From Apostichopus japonicus (lineage: Eukaryota > Echinodermata > Holothuroidea > Aspidochirotida > Stichopodidae), in assembly GCF_037975245.1 (NCBI RefSeq), contig NC_092580.1:20200501-20264500 (forward strand): a stretch of 64,000 nucleotides of DNA, read 5' to 3'. The notes under the pieces are model-generated. The model did no database searches. It was not told where the DNA came from and worked only from the letters and a program-made list of their open reading frames with translations. Shown one piece after another: positions 21,716 to 35,011 of this stretch; positions within the stretch are counted from its first letter, which is position 1; the number at the start of each line of letters is the position of its first letter. A program made the translations under genes and the position numbers.

Positions 21716-22793
21716 TAAAATGATAAAATGATAAAATGATAAAATGATGAAATGGTAAAATGGTAAAATGATAAAATGGTTAAATGATAAAATGGTTAAA
21801 TGGTGAAATGATGCTATGGTAAAATGGTGAAATGGTAAAATGATACAATGATTAAATGATAAAATGATAAAATGTTAAAATGATAATATGGTAAAATGGT
21901 AAAATTGTAAAATGGTAAAAAGGTAAAATGGTAAAGTGATAAAATGATGAAATGATAAAATGATAAAATGGTAAAATGGTAAAATGGTGAAATGGTGAAA
22001 TGGTGAAATGGTAAAAGGGTAAAGTGATAAAATGATGAAATGGTTGAAATGGTAAATGATAAAACGATAAAATGATAAATTTATAAAGTAATCAAATTAT
22101 AAAATGGTAAAGTGATAAAATGATAAAATGGTTGAAATGATAAAACGATAAAATGATAAATTTATAAAGTAATCAAATTATAAAATGGTAAAATGGTAAA
22201 GTGATAAAATGATAAAATGATAAAATGGTAAAGTGATAAAATGATAAAATGATAAAATGATAAAATGATAAAATGATAAAATGATGAAATGGTAAAATGG
22301 TGAAATGGTGAAATGGTGAAATGGTGAAATGGTGAAATGGTGAAATGGTAAAATGATCAAATGATCAAATGATCAAATGGTGAAATGATCAAATGATCAA
22401 ATGATCAAATGGTGAAATCATCAAATGGTGAAATGGTGAAATCATCAAATGGTGAAATGGTGAAATGGTGAAATGATCAAATGATCAAATGATCAAATGA
22501 TCACATGATCACATGATCAGAGGATCAAATGATCACATGATCAGATGATCAGATGATCAGATGATCAAATGATCAAATGGTCAAATGGTCAAATGGTAAA
22601 GTGATCAAATGGAAAAATTGTGAAATGGTAAAATGGTAAAATGGTAAAATGGTGAAATGGTGAAATGGTGAAATGGTGAAATGGTAAAATGGTAAAATGG
22701 TAAAATGGAAAAGTGGTGAAATGGTGAAATGATGACATGATGAAATGATGATATGATGAAATGATGAAATGGTAAAATTTTCAAATGGTAAAG
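21716..22793. repeat. 8-bp-unit array M1 (AAATGRT family)
   Basis: About 1.1 kb of 8-bp units. The first part is mostly AAAATGAT/AAAATGGT; 22350-22600 is dominated by AAATGATC, ACATGATC and AGATGATC; the last part is AAATGGTG/AAATGGTA. Occasional 7- or 9-bp units shift the phase. It abuts the LINE fragment directly on the left and ends in the conserved right junction. Confidence 0.95.
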
Positions 22794-22847
22794 TGACATT
22801 ATGACATTGATGAGAGTATCGACAGTATCATTAGTGACATTACTTTT
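22787..22847. repeat. right junction of 8-bp array M1
   Basis: Copy of the fixed sequence that ends most long 8-bp arrays: AAAGTGACAT, then ATGACATT, ATCGACAGTATCATTAGTGA and CATTACTTTT, after which the 46-bp satellite begins. This copy is more diverged than those at 30648, 31685, 41999 and 48712. Confidence 0.85.
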
Positions 22848-25800
22848 GAATATCTGTGGCTTATAATACTAACGAATAGTGAAACTTACTTATGAATATC
22901 TGTGGCTTACAATACTTACGAATAGTTAAACTTACTTATGAATATCTGTTGCTTACAATAGTAACGAATAGTTAAATGCACTTATAAATATATGTGGCTT
23001 AAAATACTAACGAATAGTTAAGCTTACTTATGAATATCTGTGGCTTACAAAACGTACGAATAGTTAAACTTACCTATGAATATCTGTGGCTGAAAATACT
23101 TACAAATAGTTAAACCTACTTATAAATATATGTGGCTTAAAATACTTACAAATAGTTAAACTTACTTATGAATATCTGTGGCTTACAATACTTACGAATA
23201 GTTAAACGTACCTATGTATATAGGTGGCTAACAATATACCTACGACTAGTTTAACTTACTTATGCATATATTTGGCTTACAATACTTATGAATGGTTAAA
23301 CTTACTTAGAAATATCTGTGGTTGACCTTACTTATGAATAGTTAAATTCACTTATGAATAAATGTGGCTTACAATAGTAAAAAATAGTTAAATTCACTTA
23401 TAAATATATGTGGCTTAAAATACTTAGGAATATCTTATGAATATCTGTGGCTTACAATAATTCCGAATAGTTAAACTTAATAATGAATATATGTGGCTTA
23501 CAATACTTCCGAATAATTAAACTTACTTATGTATATATGTGGCTTAAAATACCTACGAAAAGTTAAACTACATTTTTGAATATATGTGGCGTAAAATACC
23601 TACGAATAGTAAAACTTAATTATGAATATATTTGGCTTAGAATACCTACGAATAGTTATACTTACTTATGAATATCTGTGGCTTAAAATACCTACGAATA
23701 GTTAAACTTACTATGAATATCTGTGGCTTACAATACTTATGAATGGTTAAACTTACTTATTAATATCTGTCGCTCACAATACTTAGGAATAGTTAAACTT
23801 TCTTAAGTAGATATGTCGCTTACAATATACCTACGAATAATTCAATTTACTTACGCATATATGTGGCTTACAATACTTATGAATAGTTAAACTAACATAT
23901 ATGTATACGTGGCTTACAATACTTACGAATAGTTAAACTTACTTAGGAATATCTTTGACTACAAAACTTACGAATAGTTAAACTTAATTATGAATATATG
24001 TGGCTTACAATAATAACGAATAGTTAAACTTTCTTATGCATATATGTCGCTTACAATAGTAACGAATAGTTAAACTTACTTATCCATATCTGTGGCTTAA
24101 AATACCAACGAATAGTTAAACTTAATTATTAATATCCACGGCTTACAATAGTAACGAATAGTTAAATTCACTTATAAATATATGTGGCTTAAAATACTTA
24201 CGAATAGTTAAACTAACTTATGAACATCTGTGGCTTACAATACTTACGAATAGTTAAACTTACTTATGTATATATGTGGTTTACAATATACCTACGAATA
24301 GACAAACTTACTTATGTATATATGTGGCTTACAATATACCTACGAATAGTTAAACTTACTTATACATATATTTGGCTACCAATACTAATGAATGGTTAAA
24401 CTTACTTAGGAATATCTGTGGCTTACAATACTTACGGATAGTTAATGTTAATTATGAATATATTTGGCTTACAATACTTTGGAATAGTTAAACTATACAT
24501 ACAAAGAGTTAAAATTACTTATGAATATCTGTGGCTTAGAATCCTTAGGAGTAGTTAAACTTACTTATGAATATCTGTCGCTTAAAATACCTACGAATTG
24601 TTCAACTTACTTATGAATATATGTGGCTTACAATACTTAAGGAATAGTTAAACATACTTATGAATATATGTGGTTTACCTTACTTATGTATAGTAAATTC
24701 ACTTATAAATATATGTGGCTTAGAATACTTATAAATAGTTAAACTTACTGATGAATATCTGTGGCTTACAATACTAATGAATGGTAAAACTTACTTAGGA
24801 ATATCTGTGGCTTACAATACTTACGAATAGTTAAACTAACTTATGAATATATGTGGCTTACATTCCTTAGGAATAGCTAAACTTACTTATGAATATCTGT
24901 CGCTTATAATACATAGGATGAGTTAAACTTAATTATGCATATCTGTGGCTTAAAATACCTACGAATAGTTAAACTTACTTATGAATATCTGTGGCTTAAA
25001 ATAGTAGCGAATAGTTAAACTTACTTACGAATTTCTGTGGCTTAAAATACCTACGAGTAGTTAAACTTACTTAATATCTGTGGCTTACAATACTTACGAA
25101 TAGTTAAACTTACTTATGAATATCTGTTGCTTACAATACTAAAGGAATAGTTAAACTTACTTATGAATATCTGTCGCTTACAATACATAAGGAATAGTTA
25201 AACTTAATTATGAATATAGGTGGCTTACAATATACCTACGAATAGTTAAACTTACTTATGAATATATGTGGCTAACAATACTAAAGGAATAGTTAAACTT
25301 ACTTATTAATATATGTCGCTTACAGTACTTAGGAATAGTTAAACTTACTTATGAATAGAGATGGCTTACAATATACCTACAAATAGTTAAACTTACTTAT
25401 GAATATCTCTGGTTTACCTTACTTATGTATAGATAAATTCACTTATAAATATATGTGGCTTAAAATACTTATAAATAGTTAAATTTACGTAAGAATATCT
25501 GTGGCTTACAATACTTATGAATGGTTAAACTTACTTATGAATATCTGTGGCTTACAATACTTACGAATAGTTAAAATTACTCATGAATATATGTGGCTTA
25601 CAATGCTAGAGGAATAGTTAAACTTACATGTGGCTTACAATATACCTACGGATAGTTATACTTACTTATGAATATATGTGGCTTAAATTACCTACGAACA
25701 GTTCAACTTACTTATGAATATCTGTCGCTTACAATACTTATGAATGGTTAAACTTACTTATGAGTATCTGTGGCTTACAATACTTAGAAATAGTTAAACT

Positions 25801-26792
25801 TACTTATGAATATCTGTGGCTAAAATTACCTACGAATAGTTAAACTAACTTATGAATATCTGTGGCTCACATTCGTAACGAATAGTTAAATTCACTTATA
25901 AATATATATGGCTTTAAATACTTACGAATAGTTAAACTTACTTATGAATATATGTGGCTTACAATCCTTAGGAGAAGTTAAACTTACTTATGAATATCTG
26001 TCGCTTACAATACTTATGAATGGTTAAACTTACTTATGAATATCTGTGGCTTACAATACTTAGAAATAGTTAAACTTACTTATGAATATCTGTGGCTTAA
26101 ATTACCTACGAATAGTTAAACTAAGTTATGAATATATGTGGCTCACATTCGTAACGAATAGAAATTCAGTTATAAGTATATATGGCTTTAAATACCTACG
26201 AATAATTAAACTTACTTAAAAATATATGTTGCTTTTAATACTTACAAATAGTTAAACTTACTAATGAATATCTGTGGCTTACAATATACCTACGAATAGT
26301 TTAACTTACTTATGCATATATTTGGCTTTTAATACTTATGAATGTTCAAACTTACTTAGAAATTTCTGTGGCTTAAAATACTTACGAATTGTTAAACTAA
26401 CTTATGAATATATGTGGCTTACAATACTAACGAATAGTTAAACTTACTTATGAATATCTGTGGCTTACAATATACCTACGAATAGTTTAACTTACTTATG
26501 CATACATTGGCGCATAATACTTGTGAATGGTTAAACTTACTAAGGAATATCTTTAGCTTACAATACCTACGAATAGTTAAAATTACTTATGAATATATGT
26601 GGTTTAAATACTTAAGGAATAGTTCAACTTACTTATGAATAGCTGTGGCTTACAATACTTATGAATACTTACTTATGTATATTTGTTGCTTAAAATACCT
26701 AAGAATATTTAAACTTACGTAAGAATATTTGTGGCTTACAATACTTAGGAATAGTTAAAATTACTTAATATGAATACCTGTTGTATTGTCCC
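22848..26792. repeat. 46-bp satellite, block S1
   Basis: Head-to-tail monomers of about 46 bp. Consensus parts are GAATATCTGTGGCTTACAAT, ACTTACGAATAG and TTAAACTTACTTAT. Common variants are ATATGTGG for ATCTGTGG, CTGTCGC, and a 48-bp form with ATATACCTACG. Neighbouring monomers are more different from each other than the same positions in later higher-order copies. Non-coding; GC about 28% in the consensus. Confidence 0.95.
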
Positions 26793-26940
26793 GTAGCATG
26801 ATAGCATGGTAGCACGGTAGCATGCTGGCATGGTAGCATGGTAGCAATGTAGCGTGGTTCCATGGTAGCATGGCAGCATGGTAGCAATGTAGCAATGTTG
26901 CATGGTAGAATAGTAGCATGGTAGCATGGTAGCATGGTAT
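26793..26940. repeat. TAGCATGG 8-bp array T1
   Basis: About 148 bp of TAGCATGG units with TAGCAATG and TAGCACGG variants, preceded by TTGTATTGTCCCG. It interrupts the 46-bp satellite. It is the most diverged of six such blocks; the others start at 34857, 40232, 46984, 53809 and 56381. Confidence 0.9.
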
Positions 26941-29823
26941 GATGAATATCTGTGACTTACAATACTTAGGAATGGTTAAACTTAACTAAGTATATCTGTG
27001 GCTTAAAATACCAAAGAATAGTTAAACTTACTTATGAATATCTGTGGCTTACAATAGTAACGAATAGTTAAAGTTACTTATGAATATATGTTGTTTACCT
27101 TACTTACGAAAAGTTAAATTCCCTTATAAATATATGTGGCTTACATTACTTACGAATATTTAAACTTACGTAAGAATATATGTGGCTTACAATACTTACA
27201 AATAGTTAAACTTACTTATGAATACTTGTGGCTTAGAACACTCACGTATAGTTAAACTTACTTATGAATATCTGTGGCTTACAATACTTAGGAATAGTTT
27301 AACTTACTTATATATATCTGTCGCTTAAAATACTTAGGAATGGTTTAGCTTACTTATGTATCTCTGTGGCTTAAAATACCTAAGAATATTTAAACTTACT
27401 TATGAATATCTGTGGCTTACAATAGTAACGAATAGTTAAAGTTACTTATGAATATCTGTTTTTTACCTTACTTACGAATAGTTAAATTCACTCATAAATA
27501 TATGTGGCTTAAAATACTTAAGAATAGCTAAACTTACTTATGCATATGTGGCTTACGATACTGACAAATAGTTAATCTTACTTATGTATATATGTGGCTT
27601 ACGATACCAACGAATAGTTAAACTTACTTATGCATATATGTGGCTTACATTACTTAGGAATATTTAAACTTACGTAATAATATGTGGCTAACAATACTTA
27701 CAAAAAGTTAAACTTACTTATGAATTCTTGTGGCTTAAAACACTCACGTATAGTTAAACTTACTTATGAATATCTGTGGCTTACAATACTAAGGAATAGT
27801 TAAACTTACGTATGAATATCTGTCGCTTTAAATACTTAGGAATGGTTTAGCTTACTTATGTATCTCTGTGGCTTAAAATACCTAAGGATGTTTAAACTTA
27901 CTTATGAATATCTGTGGCTTATAATAGTAACGAATAGTTAAAGTTACTTATGAATATCTGTTTTTTACCTTACTTACGAATAGTTAAATTCACTCATAAA
28001 TATATGTGGCTTAAAATACTTAAGAATAGATAAACTTACTTATGCATATGTGGCTTACGATACTGACAAATAGTTAAACTTACTTATGTATATATGTGGC
28101 ATAAAATACCAACGAATAGTTAAACTTACTTATGAATATATGTGGCTTACATTACTAAGGAATATTTAAACTTTCGTAAGAATATATGTGGCTTACAATA
28201 CTTACAAATAGTTCAACTTACTTATGAACATCTGTGGCTTAAAATACTTAGAAATGGTTACACTTACTTATGTATATATGAGGCATAAAATACTAACACA
28301 TAGTTAGACTTACTTACAAATATTTAAATTTACTAATATATATATGAGGCATAAAATACCAAAGAATAGTTACACTTACTTATGCATATATTTGGCTTAC
28401 AATACTTACAAATGGTTAAACTTACTTATGTATTTATGTGGCATAAAATACCAACGAATAGCTAAACTTACTTATGAATGTATGTGGCTTACAATACTTA
28501 CGAATAGTTAAACTTACGTAGGAATATCTGTGGCTTACAATACTAACGAATAGTTAAACTTACTTACTATGAATACCTGTTGCTTAAAATACTTAGGAAT
28601 AGTTAAACTTAATTATGAATAGAGGTGGCTCACAATCGTAACGAATTATTAAATTCACTTATAAATATATGTAGCTTTAAATACCTACGAGTAGTTTAAC
28701 TTACTTATAAATATATGTGGCTTAAAATACTTACAAATAGTTAAACTTACTTATGAATATCTGTGGCTTACAATACTTACGAATAGTTAAACTTACTTAT
28801 GTATATAGGTGCCTTACAATATACCTACGAATAGTTTAATTTACTTATACATATATTTGGCTTACACTACTTAAGACTATGTAAACTTACTTAGGAATGT
28901 CTGTAGCTAACAATACTTACGAATAGTTAAACTAACTAATGAATATCTGTCGCTTACAATACTTAAGAATAGTTACACTTAATTATGAATATCTGTTGCT
29001 TAAAATACCTACGAATAGGTAAACTTACTTATGAATATCTGTGGTTTACCTTACTTACGAATAGTTAAACTTACTTTATATATGTGGCTTACAATACTTA
29101 TAAATGGTTAAACTTACTTATGAATATCTGTCGCTTACAATACTATAGGAATAGTTAAACTTATTTATGAATATCTGTGGCTTAAAATACCTACGATTAG
29201 TTAAACTTACTTATAAATATATGTGGCTTACAATACTAAAGGAATAGTTCAACTTACTTATGAATATCTGTCGCTTACAATACTTAGGAATAGTTAAACT
29301 TAATTATGAATAGAAGTGGCTTACAATATACCTACGAATAGTTAAACTTACTTATGCATATATTTGGCGCCTAATACCTATGAATGGTTAAACTTACTTA
29401 TGAATATCTGTGGCTTACAATACTAACGAATAGTTGAACTAACTTATAGATATATGTGGCTTACAATACTGAGGAGTAGATAAACTTACTTATGAATACC
29501 TGTGGCTTAAAATACTTATGAATAGTTAAACTTACTTATAAATATATGTGGCTTAAAATACTTAGGAATAGTTAAACTTACTTATGAATATCTGTGGCTT
29601 ACAATACTTACGAATAGTTTAACTTACTTATGCATATATTTGGCGCATAATACTTGTGAATGGTTAAACTTACTAAGGAATATCTTTGGCTTACAATACT
29701 TACGAATAGTGAAACTTACTTATGAATATATGTGGTTTACAATACTAAGGAATAGTTGAACTTACTTATGAATAGCTGTCGCTTACAATACTTAAGAATA
29801 GTTCAACTTAATTATGAATGTCT
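26941..29823. repeat. 46-bp satellite, block S2
   Basis: Continuation of the 46-bp monomers. A segment of about 500 bp is duplicated: CACTCACGTATAG occurs near 27239 and 27741 with matching flanks. The corresponding place in the next region (near 35250) holds a single copy. Confidence 0.92.
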
Positions 29824-29870
29824 GTTACCATACTGTCATTAATGTCATTTAATAAAGTAGAATAATAAAT
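29824..29870. repeat. left junction of 8-bp arrays
   Basis: Fixed sequence GTTACCATACTGTCATTAAT, then GTCATTTAATAAAGTAG and AATAATAAAT, leading from satellite into 8-bp units. Further copies are at 41264-41310, 48016-48062, 62294-62345, 62640-62691 and 63499-63550; the last three read GTTATCAATG. All include AATAAA. TGTCATTAATGTCATTT here (29834-29850) is an imperfect inverted match to the right junction. Confidence 0.85.
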
Positions 29871-30647
29871 AAAATGGTAAAATGGTAAAAGGTAAAATGG
29901 TAAAATGGAAAAATGGTAAAATGGTAAAATGGTAAAATGGTAAAATGGTAAAATGGTAAAATGGTAAAATGGTAAAATGGTAAATTGGTAAAATGGTAAA
30001 ATGGTAAAATGGTAAAGAGGTAAAGAGGTAAAGAGGTCAAATGGTCAAATGGTCAAATGGTCAAATGGTCAAATGATCACATGATCACATGATCACATGA
30101 TCAGATGAACAGATGAACAGATGAACAGATGATCAGATGATCAGATGATCAGATGATCAGATGATCAGATGATCAGATGATCAAATGGTCAAATGGTCAA
30201 ATGGTCAAATGGTCAAATGGTCAAATGGTCAAATGGTCAAATGGTCAAATGGTCAAATGGTCAAATGGTCAAATGGTCAAATGGTCAAATGGTCAAATGG
30301 TCAAATGGTCAAATGGTCAAATGTTCAAATGGTCAAATGGTCAAATGGTCAAATGGTCAAACGATCACATGATCACATGATCCCATGATCACATGATCAG
30401 ATGATCAGATGAACAGATGAACAGATGATCAGATGATCAGATGATCAGATGATCAGATGATCAGATGGTCAAATGGTCAAATGTTCAAATGGTCAAGTGG
30501 TCAAGTGGTCAAATGATGAAATGATGAAATGATCGAATGATCAAATGGTAAAATGGTAAAGTGGTGAAATCGTGAAATGATGACATGATGAAATGATGAT
30601 ATGATGAAATGATGAAATGGTAAAATGGTAACATTTTTCAAATGGTA
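29871..30647. repeat. 8-bp-unit array M2
   Basis: Ordered sub-blocks: AAAATGGT; AAAGAGGT; AAATGGTC; ACATGATC; AGATGATC; a long near-perfect AAATGGTC run (about 30183-30320, roughly 17 units); ACATGATC and AGATGATC again; then AAATGATG and AAATGGTA. Open frames here (an MVKWSNGQ peptide repeat) exist only because 8-bp units lack stops in some frames. Confidence 0.95.
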
Positions 30648-30704
30648 AAGTGACATCATGACATTTATGAGACTATCGACAGTATCATTAGTGACATTAC
30701 TTTT
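30648..30704. repeat. right junction of 8-bp arrays
   Basis: Fixed sequence AAGTGACATCATGACATTTA, then TGAGACTATCGACAGTATCA and TTAGTGACATTACTTTT, leading back into the 46-bp satellite. Further copies are at 31685-31739, 41999-42057 and 48712-48768, with a diverged one at 22787. Its first 16 bp are the imperfect inverse of the left junction. Confidence 0.85.
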
Positions 30705-31183
30705 GAATATCTGTGGCTTATAATACTTACGAATAGTTAACCTTACTTATGAATATCTGTGGCTTACAATACTTACGAATAGCTAAACTTACTTATGAAT
30801 TTCTGTTGCTTACAATAGTAACGAATAGTTAAATGCACTTATGAATATATGTGGCTTAAAATACTTAGGAATAGTTAAACTTACTTATGAATATCTGTGG
30901 CTTACAATACTTACGAATAGTTATACTTACTTATGTATATAGGTGGCTAACAATATACCTACGAATAGTTTAACTTACTTATGCATATAGGTGGCTAACA
31001 ATATACCTACGAATGGTTAAACTTACTTAGAAATATCTGTGGTTGACCTTACCTATGAATAGTTAAATTCACTTGTGAATATATGTGGCTTACAGTACTT
31101 AGGAATAGAGGTGGCTTACAATATACCTACGAATAGTTAAACTTACTTATGAATATCTGTGGTTTACCTTACTTATGTATAGT
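30705..31183. repeat. 46-bp satellite, short block S3
   Basis: About ten monomers between arrays M2 and M3. It stops abruptly in mid-monomer (ATGTATAGTTAAA) where M3 begins. Confidence 0.9.
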
Positions 31184-31684
31184 TAAAATGGTAAAGAGGT
31201 AAAGAGGTAAAGAGGTCAAATGGTCAAATGGTCAAATGGTCAAATGATCAAATGTTCACATGATCACATGATCAGATGAACAGATGATCAGATGATCAGA
31301 TGATCAGATGATCAGATGATCAAATGATCAAATGGTCAAATGGTCAAATGGTCAAATGGTCAAATGGTCAAATGGTCAAATGTTCAAATGTTCAAATGTT
31401 CAAATGGTCAAATGGTCAAATGGTCAAATGATCACATGATCACATGATCCCATGATCACATGATCAGATGAACAGATGAACAGATGATCAGATGATCAGA
31501 TGATCAGATGGTCAAATGTTCAAATGTTCAAATGGTCAAATGGTCAAGTGGTCAAGTGGTCAAATGATGAAATGATGAAATGATGAAATGGTAAAATGGT
31601 AAAGTGGTGAAATCGTGAAATGATGACATGATGAAATGGTGATATGATGAAATGGTAAAATGGTAACATTTTTCAAATGGTAAA
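31184..31684. repeat. 8-bp-unit array M3
   Basis: Same order of sub-blocks as M2 (AAAGAGGT, AAATGGTC, ACATGATC, AGATGATC and so on) but shorter, and without the left junction. The array begins directly inside a satellite monomer. It ends in a normal right junction (31685-31739). Confidence 0.95.
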
Positions 31685-31739
31685 GTGACATCATGACATT
31701 TATGAGACTATCGACAGTATCATTAGTGACATTACTTTT

Positions 31740-34700
31740 GAATATCTGTGGCTTATAATACTTACGAATAGTTAAACTTACTTATGAATATCTGTGGCTT
31801 ACAATACTTACGAATAGCTAAACTTACTTATGAATATAGGTGGCTAACAATATACCTACGAATAGTTAAACTTATTTATCCATATCTGTGGCTTAAAATA
31901 CCAACGAATAGTTAAACTTAATTATGAATATCCACGGCTTACAATAGTAACGAATAGTTAAATTCACTTATAAATATATGTGGCTTAAAATACTTACGAA
32001 TAGTTAAACTAACTTATGAATATCTGTGTTTTACCTAACTTATGTATAGTAAATTCACTTATAAATATATGTGGCTGAGAATACTTATCAATAGTTAAAC
32101 TTACTGATGAATTTCTGTAGCTTACAATACTTATGAATAGTTAAACTTACTTAGGAATATCTGTGGCTTACAATACTTACGAATAGTTAAACTAACTAAT
32201 GAATATATGTGGCTTACAATCCTTAGGAATAGTTAAACTTACTTATGAATATCTTTCGCTTATAATACATAGGATGAGTTCAACTTAATTATGCATATCT
32301 GTGGCTTAAAATACCTACGAATAGTTAAACTTACTTATGAATATCTGTGGCTCACAATAGTAGCGAATAGTTAAACTTACTTATGAATTTCTGTGGCTTA
32401 CAATACCTACTTATGAATATCTGTCGCTTACAATACATAAGGAATAGTTAAACTTAATTATGAATATAGGTGGCATACAATATACCTACGAACTTACTTA
32501 TAAATACATGTGGCTTACAAAACTAAGGAATAGTTAAACTTACTTATGAATATATGTCGCTTACAGTACTTAGGAATAGTTTTAACTTAATTATGAATAG
32601 AGGTGGCTTACAATATACCTACGAATAGCTAAACTTACTTATGAATATATGTGGCTAACAATACTAAAGGAATAGTTAAACTTACTTATAGATATATGTC
32701 GCTTACAGTACTTAGAAATAGTTAAACTTAAATATGAATAGAGGTGGCTTACAATATACCTACGAATAGTTAAACTTACTTATGAATATCTGTGGTTTAC
32801 CTTACTTATGTATAGTTAAATTCACTTATAAATATATGTGGCTTAAAATACTTATAAATAGTTACACTTACTTATGAATATCTGTGGCTTACAATACTTA
32901 CGAATAGTTTAACTTACTCATGAATATATGTGGCTTACAATAATAAAGGAATAGTTAAACTTACTTATGAATATCTGTCGCTTACAATACATAAGGAATA
33001 GTTAAACTTAATTATGAATATAGGTGGCTTACAATACTTACGAATAGTTTAACTTACTTACGAATATCTGTGGCTTACAATAATAAAGGAATAGTTAAAC
33101 TTACTTATGAATATCTGTCGCTTACAATACATAAGGAATAGTTAAACTTAATTATGAATATAGGTGGCTTACAATACTTACGAATAGTTTAACTTACTTA
33201 CGAATATCTGTGGCTTACAATAATAAAGGAATAGTTAAACTTACTTATGAATATCTGTCGCTTACAATACATAAGGAATAGTTAAACTTAATTATGAATA
33301 TAGGTGGCATACAATATACCTACGAACTTACTTATAAATATATGTGGCTTACAAAACTAAGGAATAGTTAAACTTACTTATTAATATATGTCGCTTACAG
33401 TACTTAGGAATAGTTTTAACTTAATTATGAATAGAGGTGGCTTACAATATACCTACGAATAGTTAAACTTACTTATGAATATCTCTGATTTACCTTACTT
33501 ATGTATAGTTAAATTCACTTATAAATAGTTAAATTCACTTATAAATATATGTGGCTTAAAATACTTATAAATAGTTAAACTTGCTTATGAATATCTGTGG
33601 CTTACAATACTTACGAATAGTTTAACTTACTCATGAATATATGTGGCTTACAATGCTAGAGGAATAGTTAAACTTAATTACGAATATATGTGGCTTACAA
33701 TATACCTACGGATAGTTAAACTTACTTATGAATATATGTGGCTTACAATATTAAAGGAATAGTTAAACTTACTTATGAATATCTGTCGCTTGCAATACTT
33801 ATGAATGGTTAAACTTACTTATGACTATCTGTGGCTTACAATAATTAGAAATAGTTAGACTTACTTATGAATATCTGTGGCTTAAACTACCTACGAATAG
33901 TTCAACTAACTTATGAATATCTGTGGCTCACATTCGTAACGAATAGTTAAATTCACTTATAAATATATATGGCTTTCAATACTTACGAATAGTTAAACTT
34001 ACTTATGAATATATGTGGCTTACAATCCTTAGGAGAAGTTAAACTAGTTTATGAATATCTGTGGCCTTCAATACTTACGAATAGTTAAACTAACTTATAT
34101 CTGTGGCTTACAATACTTAGAAATAGTTAAACTTACTTATGAAAATCTGTTGCTTAAATTACCTACGAATAGTTAAACTTAGTTATGAATATCTGTGGCT
34201 CACATTCGTAACGAATAGAAATTCACTTATAAGTATATATGGCTTTAAATACCCACGAATGGTTAAACTTACTTAGAAATTTCTGTGGCTTAAAATACTT
34301 ACGAATAGGTAAACTAACTTATGAATATATGTGTGCTTACAATACTTACGAATAGTTAAACTTACTTATGAATATCTGTGGCTTACAATATACCTACGAA
34401 TAGTTTAACTTACTTATGCATACATTGGCCCATAATACTTGTGAATGGTTAATCTTACTAAGGAATATCTTTAGCTTACAATACTTACGAATAGTTAAAA
34501 TTACTTATGAATATATGTGATTTACAACACTTAAGGAATAGTTCAACTTACTTATGAATAGCTGTCGCTTACAATACTTTAGAATAGTTAAACTTAATTA
34601 TGAATATCTGTAGCTTAGAATACCTACGAATAGGTAAACTTACTTATGAATATCTGTGGTTTACTTTACTTACGAATAGTTAAATTCACTTATAAATATA

Positions 34701-34856
34701 TGAGGCTTAAAATACTTACGAATAGTTAAACTTACTTATGTATATTTTCGGCTTAAAATACCAAAGAATATTTAAACTTACGTAAGAATATCTGTGGCTT
34801 ACAATACTTAGGAATAGTTCAAATTACTTAATATGAATACCTGTTGTATTGTCCCG
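31740..34856. repeat. 46-bp satellite, block S4
   Basis: 46-bp monomers with a visible 140-bp trimer repeated three times: TAATAAAGGA at 32941, 33081 and 33221. This block aligns with later blocks ending at T3, T4 and T5. Confidence 0.93.
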
Positions 34857-35011
34857 TAGCATGATAGCATGGTAGCACGGTAGCTCGGTAGCATGGTAGC
34901 ATGGTAGCAATGTAGCAATGTAGCAAGGTTCCATGGTACTATAGTAGCATGGCAGAATGGTAGCAATGTAGCAATGTAGCATGGTAGCATGGTAGCAAGG
35001 TAGCATGGTAG
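34857..35011. repeat. TAGCATGG array T2
   Basis: 155 bp of TAGCATGG, TAGCAATG, TAGCTCGG and related units, preceded by TATTGTCCCG. Nearly identical to T3, T4 and T6. Confidence 0.92.

Noticed and set aside
22848-29823. CRISPR-like regular repeats
   Set aside because: Monomers are directly adjacent with no unique spacers, and the surrounding genes are eukaryotic. This is satellite DNA.
30177-30388. Open frames encoding MVKWSNGQ repeats (plus strand), and minus-strand frames with FYHFTILP-like repeats in the other 8-bp arrays
   Set aside because: An 8-bp unit repeats its codons every 24 nt, so any frame without a stop stays open. Several frames are open at once, with no start context, introns or conserved domain.
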